Below, piece by piece: positions 24,372 to 32,575 of a stretch of DNA of 64,000 bases. Within the stretch, counting starts at the first letter, position 1. Every line of letters starts with the position of its first letter. This DNA is from Streptomyces sp. NBC_01549 (GTDB taxonomy: Bacteria > Actinomycetota > Actinomycetes > Streptomycetales > Streptomycetaceae): assembly GCF_026339955.1 (NCBI RefSeq), contig NZ_JAPEPW010000001.1, positions 5,658,501 to 5,722,500 on the forward strand. The letters are read 5' to 3'. Below the pieces are notes generated by a model. That model did not search any database. It saw nothing but the letters and a program-made list of their open reading frames with translations, and was not told where the DNA came from. A program made the translations under genes and the position numbers.

Positions 24372-25916
24372 TCACTTCGTGACCGCCTTCAACGCGTTCA
24401 CGGTGCCCCAGCCGTAGAACCCGTTGTGGTTCTTCGTGCCCTCGCACACCGCGTCGACCTTGCCGTCGCCGTCGATGTCGTACGGGTCGGTGCACGGTGT
24501 GGCGTCGGCCTCCGCGTACAGCAGCGCCTTCACCAGGGCGGCGGAGGCGTGCGGGTGGGTCGACTTGATGAGGGCGGCGACACCGGCGACGTGCGGGGAC
24601 GCCATCGACGTACCGGCCATGTAGCCCCATGTGCCGCCGGGCAGCGGGCCGAGGATCAGGCCGCTGGTGGCGGGCGGGGCGGGGGTCTGGTAGCGCGTCG
24701 AGTCGCCGCCGGGCGCGGCGACGTCGATGACGCCCAGGCCGTGGTTGGAGAAGGACGACTTGATGCCCTTGGCGCCCGTCGCGGCCACGGTGACCACACC
24801 CGGCAGCTGGGTGGGGATGTCGTAGCACTTGGAGGGGTCGATCACCCGGTCCGAGGGTGTGCCGTCGTTCGGGGAGACCGGGTCGGTGATCGAGTCGGCG
24901 GCCAGGTCGTAGTTCTCGTTGCCCGCCGCGGCGACGTTGACGGTGCCCTTGCGCTCCGCGTATCGCGAGGCGCGGGTGATCGCGTCGACCAGGGCCTTCT
25001 GGTCCGGGTCGTCCTTGCAGTTGAAGTACCAGGGGTCGGTGTAATAGCTGTTGTTGGTCACGTCGACGTGGTGCTCGGCGGCCCACACGAAACCGCAGAC
25101 GACGGCCTCGGTGTAGAAGTAGCCGGCCGTCGTGGCCACCTTGATGCCGGCGACCTTCACGCCGGGCGCGACGCCGGTGATGCCGACGCCGTTCTTGGCG
25201 CCCGCGATCTCGCCCGCGACATGCGTGCCGTGCGGGCTCTCCGCGGCGGTCGGCCGCCACGCCCCGTCGGTGGTGTCCGGCTTGCCCGTCACACAGTTGA
25301 CCGAGGCGTCGCGGTTGAAGTTCGGCGCGATGTCGGGGTGCGTGTCGTCGACACCGGTGTCGATCACGGCGACGGTCACCTTGCTGCTACCGAGGGTCTT
25401 CTCGTGCGCCTTGTCCGCCTTGATCGCGGGCAGGTCCCACTGGAGGGACTCGAGCGGGTCCTGCCCGGCGGCGGCCTCGGCGCTCGCGGCCCGCTCCTGC
25501 GCGGCGGTGAGCACCTGGGGCGCGCCCATGTCGGTGGTCGACTGCGTGGGCAGTGGCGCGTTGCGCGTGTTGCCGGCCGACTGCACGCCGCGTACGCCGC
25601 GGATCGTCTTGGCGAAGTCGGCGTTCGAGGAGTGCACGACGATCACGCCGATCTGGTCGTACGACGTCACGATCGTGCCGCCGGCCTTGGCGATGGCCTT
25701 CTTCACGGAGGCGGAAGCGCCGTGCCCGGGGCGGACGTTGACGACATAGCTGAGGGCGGTCGCGTCCGCCGTCGGGGCCGTGGCGGTCTGAGCGGCGGCG
25801 CTGTCGATGTCGGCCGCCGAGGCGCTGACGTTCGGCAGGAAGGCGAGGGCCGTCGCCGTGGCCATCCCGAGCGGGAGGGCTATGGCGCGGCGGGAGCGCT
25901 TGCGAGGCGCGGTCAT
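24372..25916 (-). CDS. Secreted S8 (subtilisin-like) serine protease, copy 1
   Basis: The 514-residue preproenzyme has a signal peptide (basic start, hydrophobic core to about residue 35, SASA), an I9-type propeptide (about 56-120) and a subtilase domain. Catalytic residues are Asp186 (AVIDTGVDD), His229 (SPHGTHVAG), Asn333 (AAAGNEN) and Ser437 (AGTSMASPH). A C-terminal segment, DPYDIDGDGKVD (about 478-488), looks like a calcium-binding DxDxDG loop. It is exported and self-activated. A paralogue lies 70 nt upstream on the same strand; each gene has its own leader. Confidence 0.92.
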   Translation of the reverse strand: MTAPRKRSRRAIALPLGMATATALAFLPNVSASAADIDSAAAQTATAPTADATALSYVVNVRPGHGASASVKKAIAKAGGTIVTSYDQIGVIVVHSSNADFAKTIRGVRGVQSAGNTRNAPLPTQSTTDMGAPQVLTAAQERAASAEAAAGQDPLESLQWDLPAIKADKAHEKTLGSSKVTVAVIDTGVDDTHPDIAPNFNRDASVNCVTGKPDTTDGAWRPTAAESPHGTHVAGEIAGAKNGVGITGVAPGVKVAGIKVATTAGYFYTEAVVCGFVWAAEHHVDVTNNSYYTDPWYFNCKDDPDQKALVDAITRASRYAERKGTVNVAAAGNENYDLAADSITDPVSPNDGTPSDRVIDPSKCYDIPTQLPGVVTVAATGAKGIKSSFSNHGLGVIDVAAPGGDSTRYQTPAPPATSGLILGPLPGGTWGYMAGTSMASPHVAGVAALIKSTHPHASAALVKALLYAEADATPCTDPYDIDGDGKVDAVCEGTKNHNGFYGWGTVNALKAVTK

Positions 25917-25986
25917 GGAGTCTCCAGTTCAATCGCGGTACGAGCGGTACGAGCCGTGCGGAAGCTCATGTGGCGTACGGCCGGAC

Positions 25987-27513
25987 CTACTTGACCGCCC
26001 GCAGCGCGTTGACGATCCCGGCTCCGTAGAAGCCGTTCACGTGCTTGCCGCCCACGCAGGTGGCGTCCACGACGCCGTCGCCGTCACCGTCGTACGGGGC
26101 GGTCGGGCAACCCGGGTTGTCCGCCTCGGCCTTGAGGAGCGCCTGGAGCTGGGCCGGCGAGGCCCAGGGGTACTTGGACTTCAGCAGCGCGGCCACGCCC
26201 GCGACATGCGGCGTCGCCATCGACGTGCCCTGCAGGAAGCCGTACTGGTTGTTCGGCATCGTCGACAGAATGCGGCCGTTCTTCGACGGCGTGTCCGGGC
26301 TCTGGTACTTGTCGCCGCCCGGCGCGGCGACGTCGATGACGCCCTTGCCGTAACTGGAGAAGTACGACTTGGCGCCGGTGACGCCGGTCGAGGCGACCGT
26401 GACGACGCCGGGCAGCTGGGTCGGTACGTCGAAGCACTTGTGCGGGTCGACCGTACGGGGCACGGCGGTCGAGTCGTCGGGGCTGGAGGCGTCCTCAAGG
26501 GCGTTCGAGTCGAGGTCGTCGTTGGAGTTGCCCGCCGCGGCGACGTTGAGGGTGCCCTTCTTCTGGGCGTACAGCTGGGCCCGGTTGACGGCGTCGACGA
26601 TCGCCCTCTGGTCGGGGTCGTCGAGGCAGTTGTAGAGCCACGGGTCCACGTAGTAGCTGTTGTTGGTGATCTCCACGCCGTGGTCGGCGGCGAAGACGAA
26701 GGCGCAGACGACACTCTCCGGGTAGAAGAGCTGGCTCGCGTCCGGCTCGGCCACGGTGATGCCCGAGACCTTCACGCCGGGCGCGACGCCCGCGACGCCG
26801 ATGCCGTTGCGGGCCGCGGCGATCTCCCCCGCGACATGGGTGCCGTGGTAATGGTCGGCGTCCACGGGGCGCCACGAGCCGTACGTGGTGTCCGGCTTGC
26901 CGCCCACACAGTTCGCGGACTGGGAGGGGGAGAAGTTCGGGGCGATGTCCGGGTGGGTGTCGTCGACGCCGACGTCGATCACGGCGACCGTCACGCTCTT
27001 GCTGCCCGGGTTGATCTTCGCGGCCTTGTCGGCGTCGATCGCGCGCAGGTCCCACTGGTCGGCTTCCAGGGGCTCCTCGCCCGCGGCGGCGGTCCTGGAG
27101 ACCTTGGCGGCCTCGGCGGCGGACAGCATCTGCGCCGCGCCCTCGTCCGTCGTCCCCGCGGCCGTCAGCGGCGCGGTCCGGGTCGCGCCCGCCGACTGCA
27201 CCCCGCGCACGGCGCGGATCCGCTTGCCGAAGTCGGGGTTGGCCGAATGGACGACGATCACACCGATCTTCTCGTAGGCGATGACGACGGTGCCGCCCGC
27301 CGCGGTGATCGCCTTCTCCACCGACGCGATCGTGCGATGGTCCGTCCTGGTGTTCACCACGTACGCGAGGTTGGGGCCGTCCGCGCTCGGCGTGGCGGAC
27401 GCGGTCAGCGGGGCCGCCGACGCGGCGCCCGGCAGGAAGCCGAGCGAGGCGGTGAGCGACAGGACGACCGGCACCGCGAGGGCGAGGCGACGTCTGGAAC
27501 GCAGATGAGCCAT
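25987..27513 (-). CDS. Secreted S8 (subtilisin-like) serine protease, copy 2
   Basis: The 508-residue paralogue has the same order: signal peptide (to about residue 33), I9 propeptide (50-112) and a subtilase domain with Asp180, His223, Asn329 and Ser431 (QGTSMATPH). The residue after the catalytic Asp is Val (AVIDVGVDD) where most subtilases have Ser/Thr. The C-terminal APYDGDGDGVVD repeats the calcium-loop motif. Strong shared blocks (EITNNSYY, TQLPGVVTVA) show tandem duplication with its neighbour. It is presumably a secreted nutrient or developmental protease. Confidence 0.92.
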   Translation of the reverse strand: MAHLRSRRRLALAVPVVLSLTASLGFLPGAASAAPLTASATPSADGPNLAYVVNTRTDHRTIASVEKAITAAGGTVVIAYEKIGVIVVHSANPDFGKRIRAVRGVQSAGATRTAPLTAAGTTDEGAAQMLSAAEAAKVSRTAAAGEEPLEADQWDLRAIDADKAAKINPGSKSVTVAVIDVGVDDTHPDIAPNFSPSQSANCVGGKPDTTYGSWRPVDADHYHGTHVAGEIAAARNGIGVAGVAPGVKVSGITVAEPDASQLFYPESVVCAFVFAADHGVEITNNSYYVDPWLYNCLDDPDQRAIVDAVNRAQLYAQKKGTLNVAAAGNSNDDLDSNALEDASSPDDSTAVPRTVDPHKCFDVPTQLPGVVTVASTGVTGAKSYFSSYGKGVIDVAAPGGDKYQSPDTPSKNGRILSTMPNNQYGFLQGTSMATPHVAGVAALLKSKYPWASPAQLQALLKAEADNPGCPTAPYDGDGDGVVDATCVGGKHVNGFYGAGIVNALRAVK

Positions 27514-27928
27514 GGGATCTCCACATCATCCGGAAACGAAAGCCGCCCGAACACAGGTGGTGCTCGGGCAGGTGCGTGAGGGTGCTGAGGCTGGTGCGGG
27601 TGGCGCTTCGGCAGGTGCATGACGAGTGCTGCAGGCCGAAGCTATCTCCCGTCCCAACTGGCCAGCAATGACTTCCGGAGATGACTTCCGAAAGAAGTCG
27701 GGGGAGTTGAACCGGTCCACGCGTGGCGCCGTGACCTTGAGCAGGGAGCCCGAGGACGATCGAGCCCCCCGTTGGATCACGCAAGGAAGCAATACCGTCG
27801 CTCCCGGTCACGTGATCCAGGTCACTGTGAGGTCGCACCACATGTCCGCACCCCAGCCGTCCCCGTCCGCGAGCCCCGACTCGCCCCCGTCCATCGTCGT
27901 AACCGCACCCGCAACGCGAGGAGACTTC
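27514..27928. other. Long intergenic region between the protease pair and the DUF485-actP genes
   Basis: This divergent promoter region holds two direct repeats of ATGACTTCCG (27668-27677 and 27681-27690), the second followed by ACTTCcgaaaGAAGT. These could be binding sites for a regulator of the symporter or protease genes. An upstream in-frame ATG at 27842 (MSAPQPSPS) could extend the DUF485 protein, but the stretch is Pro/Ser-rich without a good ribosome binding site. Confidence 0.5.
27668..27698. promoter_or_regulatory. Direct repeat pair plus small palindrome, possible operator
   Basis: ATGACTTCCG occurs twice with 13-bp periodicity; the second copy overlaps an ACTTC/GAAGT palindrome. 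It lies about 230 nt before the DUF485 start and 155 nt before the protease start. Candidate regulator site only. Confidence 0.35.
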
Positions 27929-28285
27929 GTGGCTACCGACGCACCGCCCCCTTCGAAGGCCGATCCCCGGCTGCCCTCGACCGAGCAGTTCGTCGAGGTG
28001 CAGGAGAGCGCCGAGTTCGCCGAACTGCGGCGCGCGCACCGCTCCTTCGCCTTCCCGCTGACCGTCGCCTTCATCGCCTGGTACCTGCTGTACGTCCTGC
28101 TCTCGAACTACGCGGGCGACTTCATGGGCACCCAGGTGGTCGGCAACATCAACGTCGCCCTGGTCCTCGGGCTCGCCCAGTTCCTCACCACGTTCCTCAT
28201 CGCCTGGTGGTACTCGCGGTACGCCGCCGCGAAGCTCGACCCCAAGGGCGAAGCGATCAAGTCCCGGCTGGAGGGCGACGCATGA
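27929..28285 (+). CDS. DUF485 small membrane protein, partner of the ActP-type symporter
   Basis: The 118-residue protein begins at a GTG with GCGAGGAG six bases upstream. It has two membrane helices (FAFPLTVAFIAWYLLYVLL and VNVALVLGLAQFLTTFLIAWWYSRY-like) and a C-terminal KLDPKGEAIKSRLEG. DUF485 proteins always precede acetate/pyruvate symporters of the ActP type and are presumed accessory subunits. Its stop overlaps the start of the symporter gene (ATGA), so they are translated together. Confidence 0.88.
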   Translation: MATDAPPPSKADPRLPSTEQFVEVQESAEFAELRRAHRSFAFPLTVAFIAWYLLYVLLSNYAGDFMGTQVVGNINVALVLGLAQFLTTFLIAWWYSRYAAAKLDPKGEAIKSRLEGDA

Positions 28286-29907
28286 GCCCCGTACAGACGA
28301 CCGTGCTCGCCGCCGGTGAGGCCAGTCAGCACCGGCCGCTGATCATCACCCTCTTCGCGGTGTTCGTCGCCGCGACCCTCGTCATCACCGTCTGGGCGGG
28401 CCGCCAGACCAAGGACGCCGCCGACTTCTACGCGGGCGGACGACAGTTCACCGCCTTCCAGAACGGCCTGGCCGTCTCAGGCGACTACATGTCCGCGGCC
28501 TCGTTCCTCGGCATCGCGGGCGCGATCGCCCTCTTCGGGTACGACGGTTTCCTCTACTCCATCGGCTTCCTGGTCGCCTGGCTGGTGGCCCTCCTCCTGG
28601 TCGCCGAGCCACTGCGCAACTCCGGCCGCTACACCATGGGCGACGTACTGGCGTACCGCATGCGCCAGCGCCCGGTCCGTACCGCCGCGGGCACCTCCAC
28701 CATCGTCGTGTCGATCTTCTACCTGCTGGCGCAGATGGCCGGCGCGGGCGTCCTCGTCTCGCTGCTCCTCGGCATCACCAGCGACGGCGGCAAGATCGGC
28801 ATCGTCGCCCTCGTCGGCGTCCTGATGATCGTGTACGTCACCATCGGCGGCATGAAGGGCACCACCTGGGTCCAGATGGTCAAGGCCGTCCTGCTGATCA
28901 TCGGCGCCCTGCTGCTCACCTTCCTGGTGCTGCTGAAGTTCAACTTCAACATCTCCGACCTGCTCGGCAAGGCGGCCGACAACAGCGGCAAGGGCGCGCC
29001 CTTCCTGGAACCCGGCCTCAAGTACGGCGCCACGTCCACCACCAAGCTGGACTTCATCTCCCTGGGCATGGCACTGGTCCTGGGCACCGCGGGCCTGCCG
29101 CACATCCTGATCCGCTTCTACACGGTGCCCACGGCGAAGACCGCACGGAAGTCGGTGAACTGGGCGATCGGCCTCATCGGCGCCTTCTACCTGATGACCC
29201 TCGCCCTCGGCTTCGGCGCCGCCGCGCTGATCAAACCCGACGAGATCATCGCCTCCAACAAGGCGGGCAACACCGCCGCGCCCCTCCTGGCACTGCACCT
29301 GGGAGGCGTCGACTCCAACTGGGGCGCCATCCTGCTCGCCTCCATCTCCGCCGTCGCCTTCGCCACCATCCTCGCGGTCGTCGCCGGCCTGACCCTGGCC
29401 TCGTCCTCCTCCTTCGCGCACGACATCTACGCGAACGTCATCAAGAGGGGGCAGGCCACGGAGAAGCAGGAGATGACCGCCGCCCGCTACGCGACGGTGG
29501 GCATCGGTGCCGTCTCCATCCTGCTGGGCGCCCTCGCCCGCGACCTGAACGTCGCCGGTCTGGTCGCGCTCGCCTTCGCGGTCGCCGCCTCCGCCAACCT
29601 GCCGACGATCCTCTACAGCCTCTTCTGGAAGCGGTTCACCACCCAGGGCGCGCTGTGGTCGATCTACGGCGGTCTGATCACGGCGGTCGGCCTGGTGCTG
29701 TTCTCGCCGGTGGTCTCGGGCAAGCCCACCTCGATGTTCCCCGACGTCGACTTCCACTGGTTCCCGCTGGAGAACCCCGGCCTCATCTCGATCCCGGTCG
29801 GCTTCCTGCTGGGCTGGCTCGGCACGCTCCTGTCCAAGGAGGAGCCGGACGCCGGCAAGTACGCCGAGTTGGAGGTGCGGTCCCTGACGGGCACCGGAGC
29901 ACACTGA
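28282..29907 (+). CDS. actP: Solute:sodium symporter, ActP-like (acetate/monocarboxylate permease)
   Basis: The 541-residue protein has about 13 membrane helices. Family signatures are FYAGGRQFTAFQNGLAVSGDYMSAASFLGIAG near the N-terminus, YVTIGGMKGTTWVQMVKAVLL and GLTLASSSSFAHDIYAN. It belongs to the sodium:solute symporters that import acetate or similar monocarboxylates. The upstream DUF485 gene is translationally coupled. A strong terminator at 29922-29951 follows the stop. Confidence 0.9.
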   Translation: MSPVQTTVLAAGEASQHRPLIITLFAVFVAATLVITVWAGRQTKDAADFYAGGRQFTAFQNGLAVSGDYMSAASFLGIAGAIALFGYDGFLYSIGFLVAWLVALLLVAEPLRNSGRYTMGDVLAYRMRQRPVRTAAGTSTIVVSIFYLLAQMAGAGVLVSLLLGITSDGGKIGIVALVGVLMIVYVTIGGMKGTTWVQMVKAVLLIIGALLLTFLVLLKFNFNISDLLGKAADNSGKGAPFLEPGLKYGATSTTKLDFISLGMALVLGTAGLPHILIRFYTVPTAKTARKSVNWAIGLIGAFYLMTLALGFGAAALIKPDEIIASNKAGNTAAPLLALHLGGVDSNWGAILLASISAVAFATILAVVAGLTLASSSSFAHDIYANVIKRGQATEKQEMTAARYATVGIGAVSILLGALARDLNVAGLVALAFAVAASANLPTILYSLFWKRFTTQGALWSIYGGLITAVGLVLFSPVVSGKPTSMFPDVDFHWFPLENPGLISIPVGFLLGWLGTLLSKEEPDAGKYAELEVRSLTGTGAH

Positions 29908-29921
29908 TCCCCCGCGCCGAC

Positions 29922-29951
29922 GGCCGCGTCGTAGATCTCTACGACGCGGCC
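29922..29951. terminator. Terminator after the symporter gene
   Basis: GGCCGCGTCGTAGA and TCTACGACGCGGCC form a 14-bp perfect stem with a two-base centre, 15 nt after the symporter stop. Confidence 0.8.
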
Positions 29952-30051
29952 GCGCCGCGTCTCGTGGGATCCGGCCGGGGCTGATGTCAGTCGTGTCACG
30001 TAGGCTCGTCGTGTCGAGTGGAAGTGATCCGCAACGAGGGAGGGGGCCCAC

Positions 30052-31041
30052 GTGCTCATCGACACCTATGGCCGAGTAGCCACCGACCTGCGCGTCTCAC
30101 TGACGGACAGGTGCAATCTCCGGTGCACGTACTGCATGCCCGAAGAGGGCCTGCAGTGGCTGGCCAAGCCCGACCGGCTCACGGACGACGAGATCGTCCG
30201 TCTCATCGAGATAGCGGTCACCCGCCTCGGCATCACCGAGGTCCGCTTCACCGGCGGCGAGCCTCTGCTGCGCCCCGGCCTGGTGGGCATCGTGGAGCGG
30301 GTCGCCGCGATCGAGCCCCGCCCCCAGATGTCCCTGACGACCAACGGCATCGGCCTCAAGCGCACCGCCACCGCCCTGAAGACCGCCGGCCTCGACCGGG
30401 TGAACGTCTCGCTGGACACCCTGCGCCCCGACGTCTTCAAGAGGCTCACCCGCCGCGACCGCCACCAGGACGTCATCGCGGGCCTCGAAGCCGCCCGCGA
30501 CGCCGGCCTGACCCCCGTCAAGGTCAACTGCGTCCTGATGCCGGGCCTCAATGACGACGAGGCCCCCGACCTCCTGGCCTGGGCGGTGGAGCACGACTAC
30601 GAGCTGCGCTTCATCGAGCAGATGCCCCTCGACGCCCAGCACGGCTGGAAGCGCGAGGGCATGGTCACCGCGGGCGACATTCTCGCCTCGCTGCGCACGC
30701 GCTTCGTGCTCACCGAGGAGGGCACCGAGGACCGGGGTTCCGCCCCTGCTGAGCGCTGGCTCGTGGACGGCGGCCCGCACCGCGTCGGTGTGATCGCCTC
30801 GGTCACCCGCCCCTTCTGCGCGGCCTGCGACCGTACGCGCCTCACGGCCGACGGCCAGATACGCAACTGCCTGTTCGCCACCGAGGAGACCGACCTGCGC
30901 ACCGCCCTCCGCTCGGACGCCCCCGACGAGGAGATCGCCCGTGTCTGGCGCCTCGCGATGTGGGGCAAGAAGGCGGGGTCGGGCCTGGACGACCCGTCGT
31001 TCCTCCAGCCGGCCAGGCCGATGTCCGCGATCGGCGGCTGA
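30052..31041 (+). CDS. moaA: GTP 3',8-cyclase MoaA (molybdenum cofactor biosynthesis)
   Basis: The 329-residue radical-SAM enzyme has the N-terminal cluster CNLRCTYC (Cys21, 25, 28), the SAM-binding FTGGEPLLRPG and a C-terminal second cluster FCAACDRTRLTADG..RNC. It ends in the conserved Gly-Gly (AIGG) needed for activity. MoaA converts GTP to 3',8-cyclo-GTP, the first step to molybdopterin. The start is a GTG with GAGGGAGGGGGCC upstream. No other moa genes are adjacent. Confidence 0.95.
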   Translation: MLIDTYGRVATDLRVSLTDRCNLRCTYCMPEEGLQWLAKPDRLTDDEIVRLIEIAVTRLGITEVRFTGGEPLLRPGLVGIVERVAAIEPRPQMSLTTNGIGLKRTATALKTAGLDRVNVSLDTLRPDVFKRLTRRDRHQDVIAGLEAARDAGLTPVKVNCVLMPGLNDDEAPDLLAWAVEHDYELRFIEQMPLDAQHGWKREGMVTAGDILASLRTRFVLTEEGTEDRGSAPAERWLVDGGPHRVGVIASVTRPFCAACDRTRLTADGQIRNCLFATEETDLRTALRSDAPDEEIARVWRLAMWGKKAGSGLDDPSFLQPARPMSAIGG

Positions 31042-31125
31042 GAGCGCCCCTTCAGGGGCGCGGGGCTGTGACACATGCGGCTTCGCCGCGTGGGCGCGAC
31101 CAGCCACAGACGACCCGCACTTCCA
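31042..31125 (+). repeat. Dispersed Streptomyces intergenic repeat, copy A
   Basis: The sequence CGCCCCTTCAGGGGCGCGGGG, followed by CTGTG..GCGACCAGCCACA, belongs to a small palindromic intergenic repeat common in Streptomyces (remembered). A related copy lies at about 55645-55740. The 5' part (CGCCCCttcaGGGGCG) can act as the moaA terminator. Confidence 0.6.
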
Positions 31126-31132
31126 GAACCGC

Positions 31133-31375
31133 TCAGCCCTCCGGCTCCTCCCAGTCCTCCAGCCGCACCACGTCCTTCAAGAACCCGCGCACGCCCAGGA
31201 ACTTGGACAGGTGCTCGCGGTGCTCCTCGCACGCGAGCCACGTCTTGCGCCGCTCGGGCGTGTGCAGCTTCGGGTTGTTCCAGGCGAGCACCCACACGGC
31301 ATCGGTGCGGCAGCCCTTGGCGGAGCATTGAGGAGTGCCGGGGGGCGGGGACATGTCGGGGAGCGGGAAAGTCAC
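31133..31375 (-). CDS. Small conserved Cys/His protein (annotated as acetone carboxylase-like in Streptomyces)
   Basis: The protein of up to 80 residues has CSAKGC near the start and CEEHREHLSKFLGVRGFLKDVVRLEDWEE near the end. The Cys pair plus CxxHxxH suggests a zinc-binding fold. Streptomyces homologues carry the name acetone carboxylase, which has no visible support in so short a sequence. The listed GTG start gives 80 residues; an ATG before SPPPGTPQ gives 73. Its function is unknown. Confidence 0.7.
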   Translation of the reverse strand: MTFPLPDMSPPPGTPQCSAKGCRTDAVWVLAWNNPKLHTPERRKTWLACEEHREHLSKFLGVRGFLKDVVRLEDWEEPEG

Positions 31376-31586
31376 GCCTCAACCCTAGACGGCCCCGAAA
31401 AGGCGACGCCGAGCAGCCACGGGGGGAGCTGCCCGGCGTCGGTCTGTCGCTCCGACGGGGGATGCGGAGCGCGTACGAAGTATGTCACGGGTGACCGTCC
31501 GCCCGGCACCGGAACAACATGATTGATCTGAGCTTTTCTTGAGCTTGGTGCGCGATTGGATTCCGTTTCCGGCGGATCCTCCGTGG

Positions 31587-31994
31587 TCAGGTGAGGGTCG
31601 AGTCGGGCTCGGCCCGCTCGTGCGGCTCGCCTCCCGAACGCGTCCCGGGGTTGGTCACGACGTCCTCCGGGACGGATTCCGCGGAGGCGCTCGGGCGTGG
31701 CGGCGCGATCATCGCAGGGCCGGGCACGGTGACGAATGTCGACGGCAGCGACGGCGCGTTCTCCCGTCCGGCGTTGGCGATCACGACGGCGACGTAAGGG
31801 AGGACTATCCCGAGCACCAGTGCGACGATTGCGACGTGCCGCTCCACGTTCCAGAGGGTCGCGCCGAGGATCACGGAGACCGTGCGGACAGACATCGAGA
31901 TGACATAGCGGCGCTGTCTGCCGCGCACGTCCTCGTCGAGCCCCTGCCTGGCCCCGGTGATCCGGAAGACCTGGCCGTTGCTCTGCTTCCGCAT
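31587..31994 (-). CDS. DUF3099 family membrane protein
   Basis: The 135-residue protein has the DUF3099 start (ITGARQGLDEDVRGRQRRYVISMSVRTVSV) and two hydrophobic helices (VRTVSVILGATLW and VAIVALVLGIVLPYVAVVIAN), then a Pro/Ser-rich tail. It is a small integral membrane protein found across Streptomyces; no biochemical function is known. The upstream 245 nt hold no gene; a GlsB/YeaQ-type gene starts divergently at 32242. Confidence 0.85.
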   Translation of the reverse strand: MRKQSNGQVFRITGARQGLDEDVRGRQRRYVISMSVRTVSVILGATLWNVERHVAIVALVLGIVLPYVAVVIANAGRENAPSLPSTFVTVPGPAMIAPPRPSASAESVPEDVVTNPGTRSGGEPHERAEPDSTLT

Positions 31995-32241
31995 CACGTT
32001 CCACCACCTGCCCTGTGTCGGACGCTCCCTGGCCCGTACCCCGTCCGAACCCGGTCTGGGAAACAGGCCCGAACACCTCTCACGTTACGCCGCGGCTCCG
32101 CCGCCTTCGAGACCGGGGCGGGTCCGGCTTGGGGGGGACATGATGCGCCGTACCGCGTATGGCCGCGCCCGACATGCGCCGTATGGCGCACACGTCGAGA
32201 CTGGGCGAAATGCTCACGTAGAGCCGTACTAGGAGGCAGAG

Positions 32242-32517
32242 ATGGGCTGGTTGTGGGCGATCATCGTGGGCTTCGTGCTGGGCCTGCTGGCCAAGGCGAT
32301 CCTTCCGGGCAAGCAGCACAGCCCACTCTGGCTGACCACCATCTTCGGCATCCTCGGAGCCATCGTCGGCAACGCGATCGCCCGGGCTCTCGGCGTCGCC
32401 GAGACGCGGGGCATCGACTGGAGCCGCCACGCCTTCCAGCTCGTGGCCGCGATCATCATCGTGTTCCTCGGCGACATGGCGTACATGGCGCTGCGGGGCA
32501 ACAAGCAGAAAGCCTGA
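32242..32517 (+). CDS. GlsB/YeaQ/YmgE family stress-response membrane protein
   Basis: The 91-residue protein has three membrane helices with the family signatures GWLWAIIVGFVLGLLAKAILPGKQ, a central LTTIFGILGAIVGNAIARALG and a final VAAIIIVFLGDMAYMAL. AGGAGG before the ATG sets the start. Members are small transglycosylase-associated stress proteins of unclear mechanism. A convergent terminator separates it from tyrS. Confidence 0.9.
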   Translation: MGWLWAIIVGFVLGLLAKAILPGKQHSPLWLTTIFGILGAIVGNAIARALGVAETRGIDWSRHAFQLVAAIIIVFLGDMAYMALRGNKQKA

Positions 32518-32533
32518 TGCGCGGGTACGACGA

Positions 32534-32567
32534 AAGGGGCGGCCTCCCGAACGGGAGACCGCCCCTT
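32534..32567. terminator. Bidirectional terminator between the GlsB-like gene and tyrS
   Basis: AAGGGGCGG..CTCCC and GGGAG..CCGCCCCTT pair with one mismatch position and a short loop, located between the convergent stops at 32517 and 32576. Confidence 0.8.
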
Positions 32568-32575
32568 CCTTGTAT

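Noticed and set aside
25807..27579. A 590-codon plus-strand open frame across the protease genes
   Set aside because: It is the Val/Gly/Arg-rich mirror of the S8 protease frames, whose catalytic motifs are clear.
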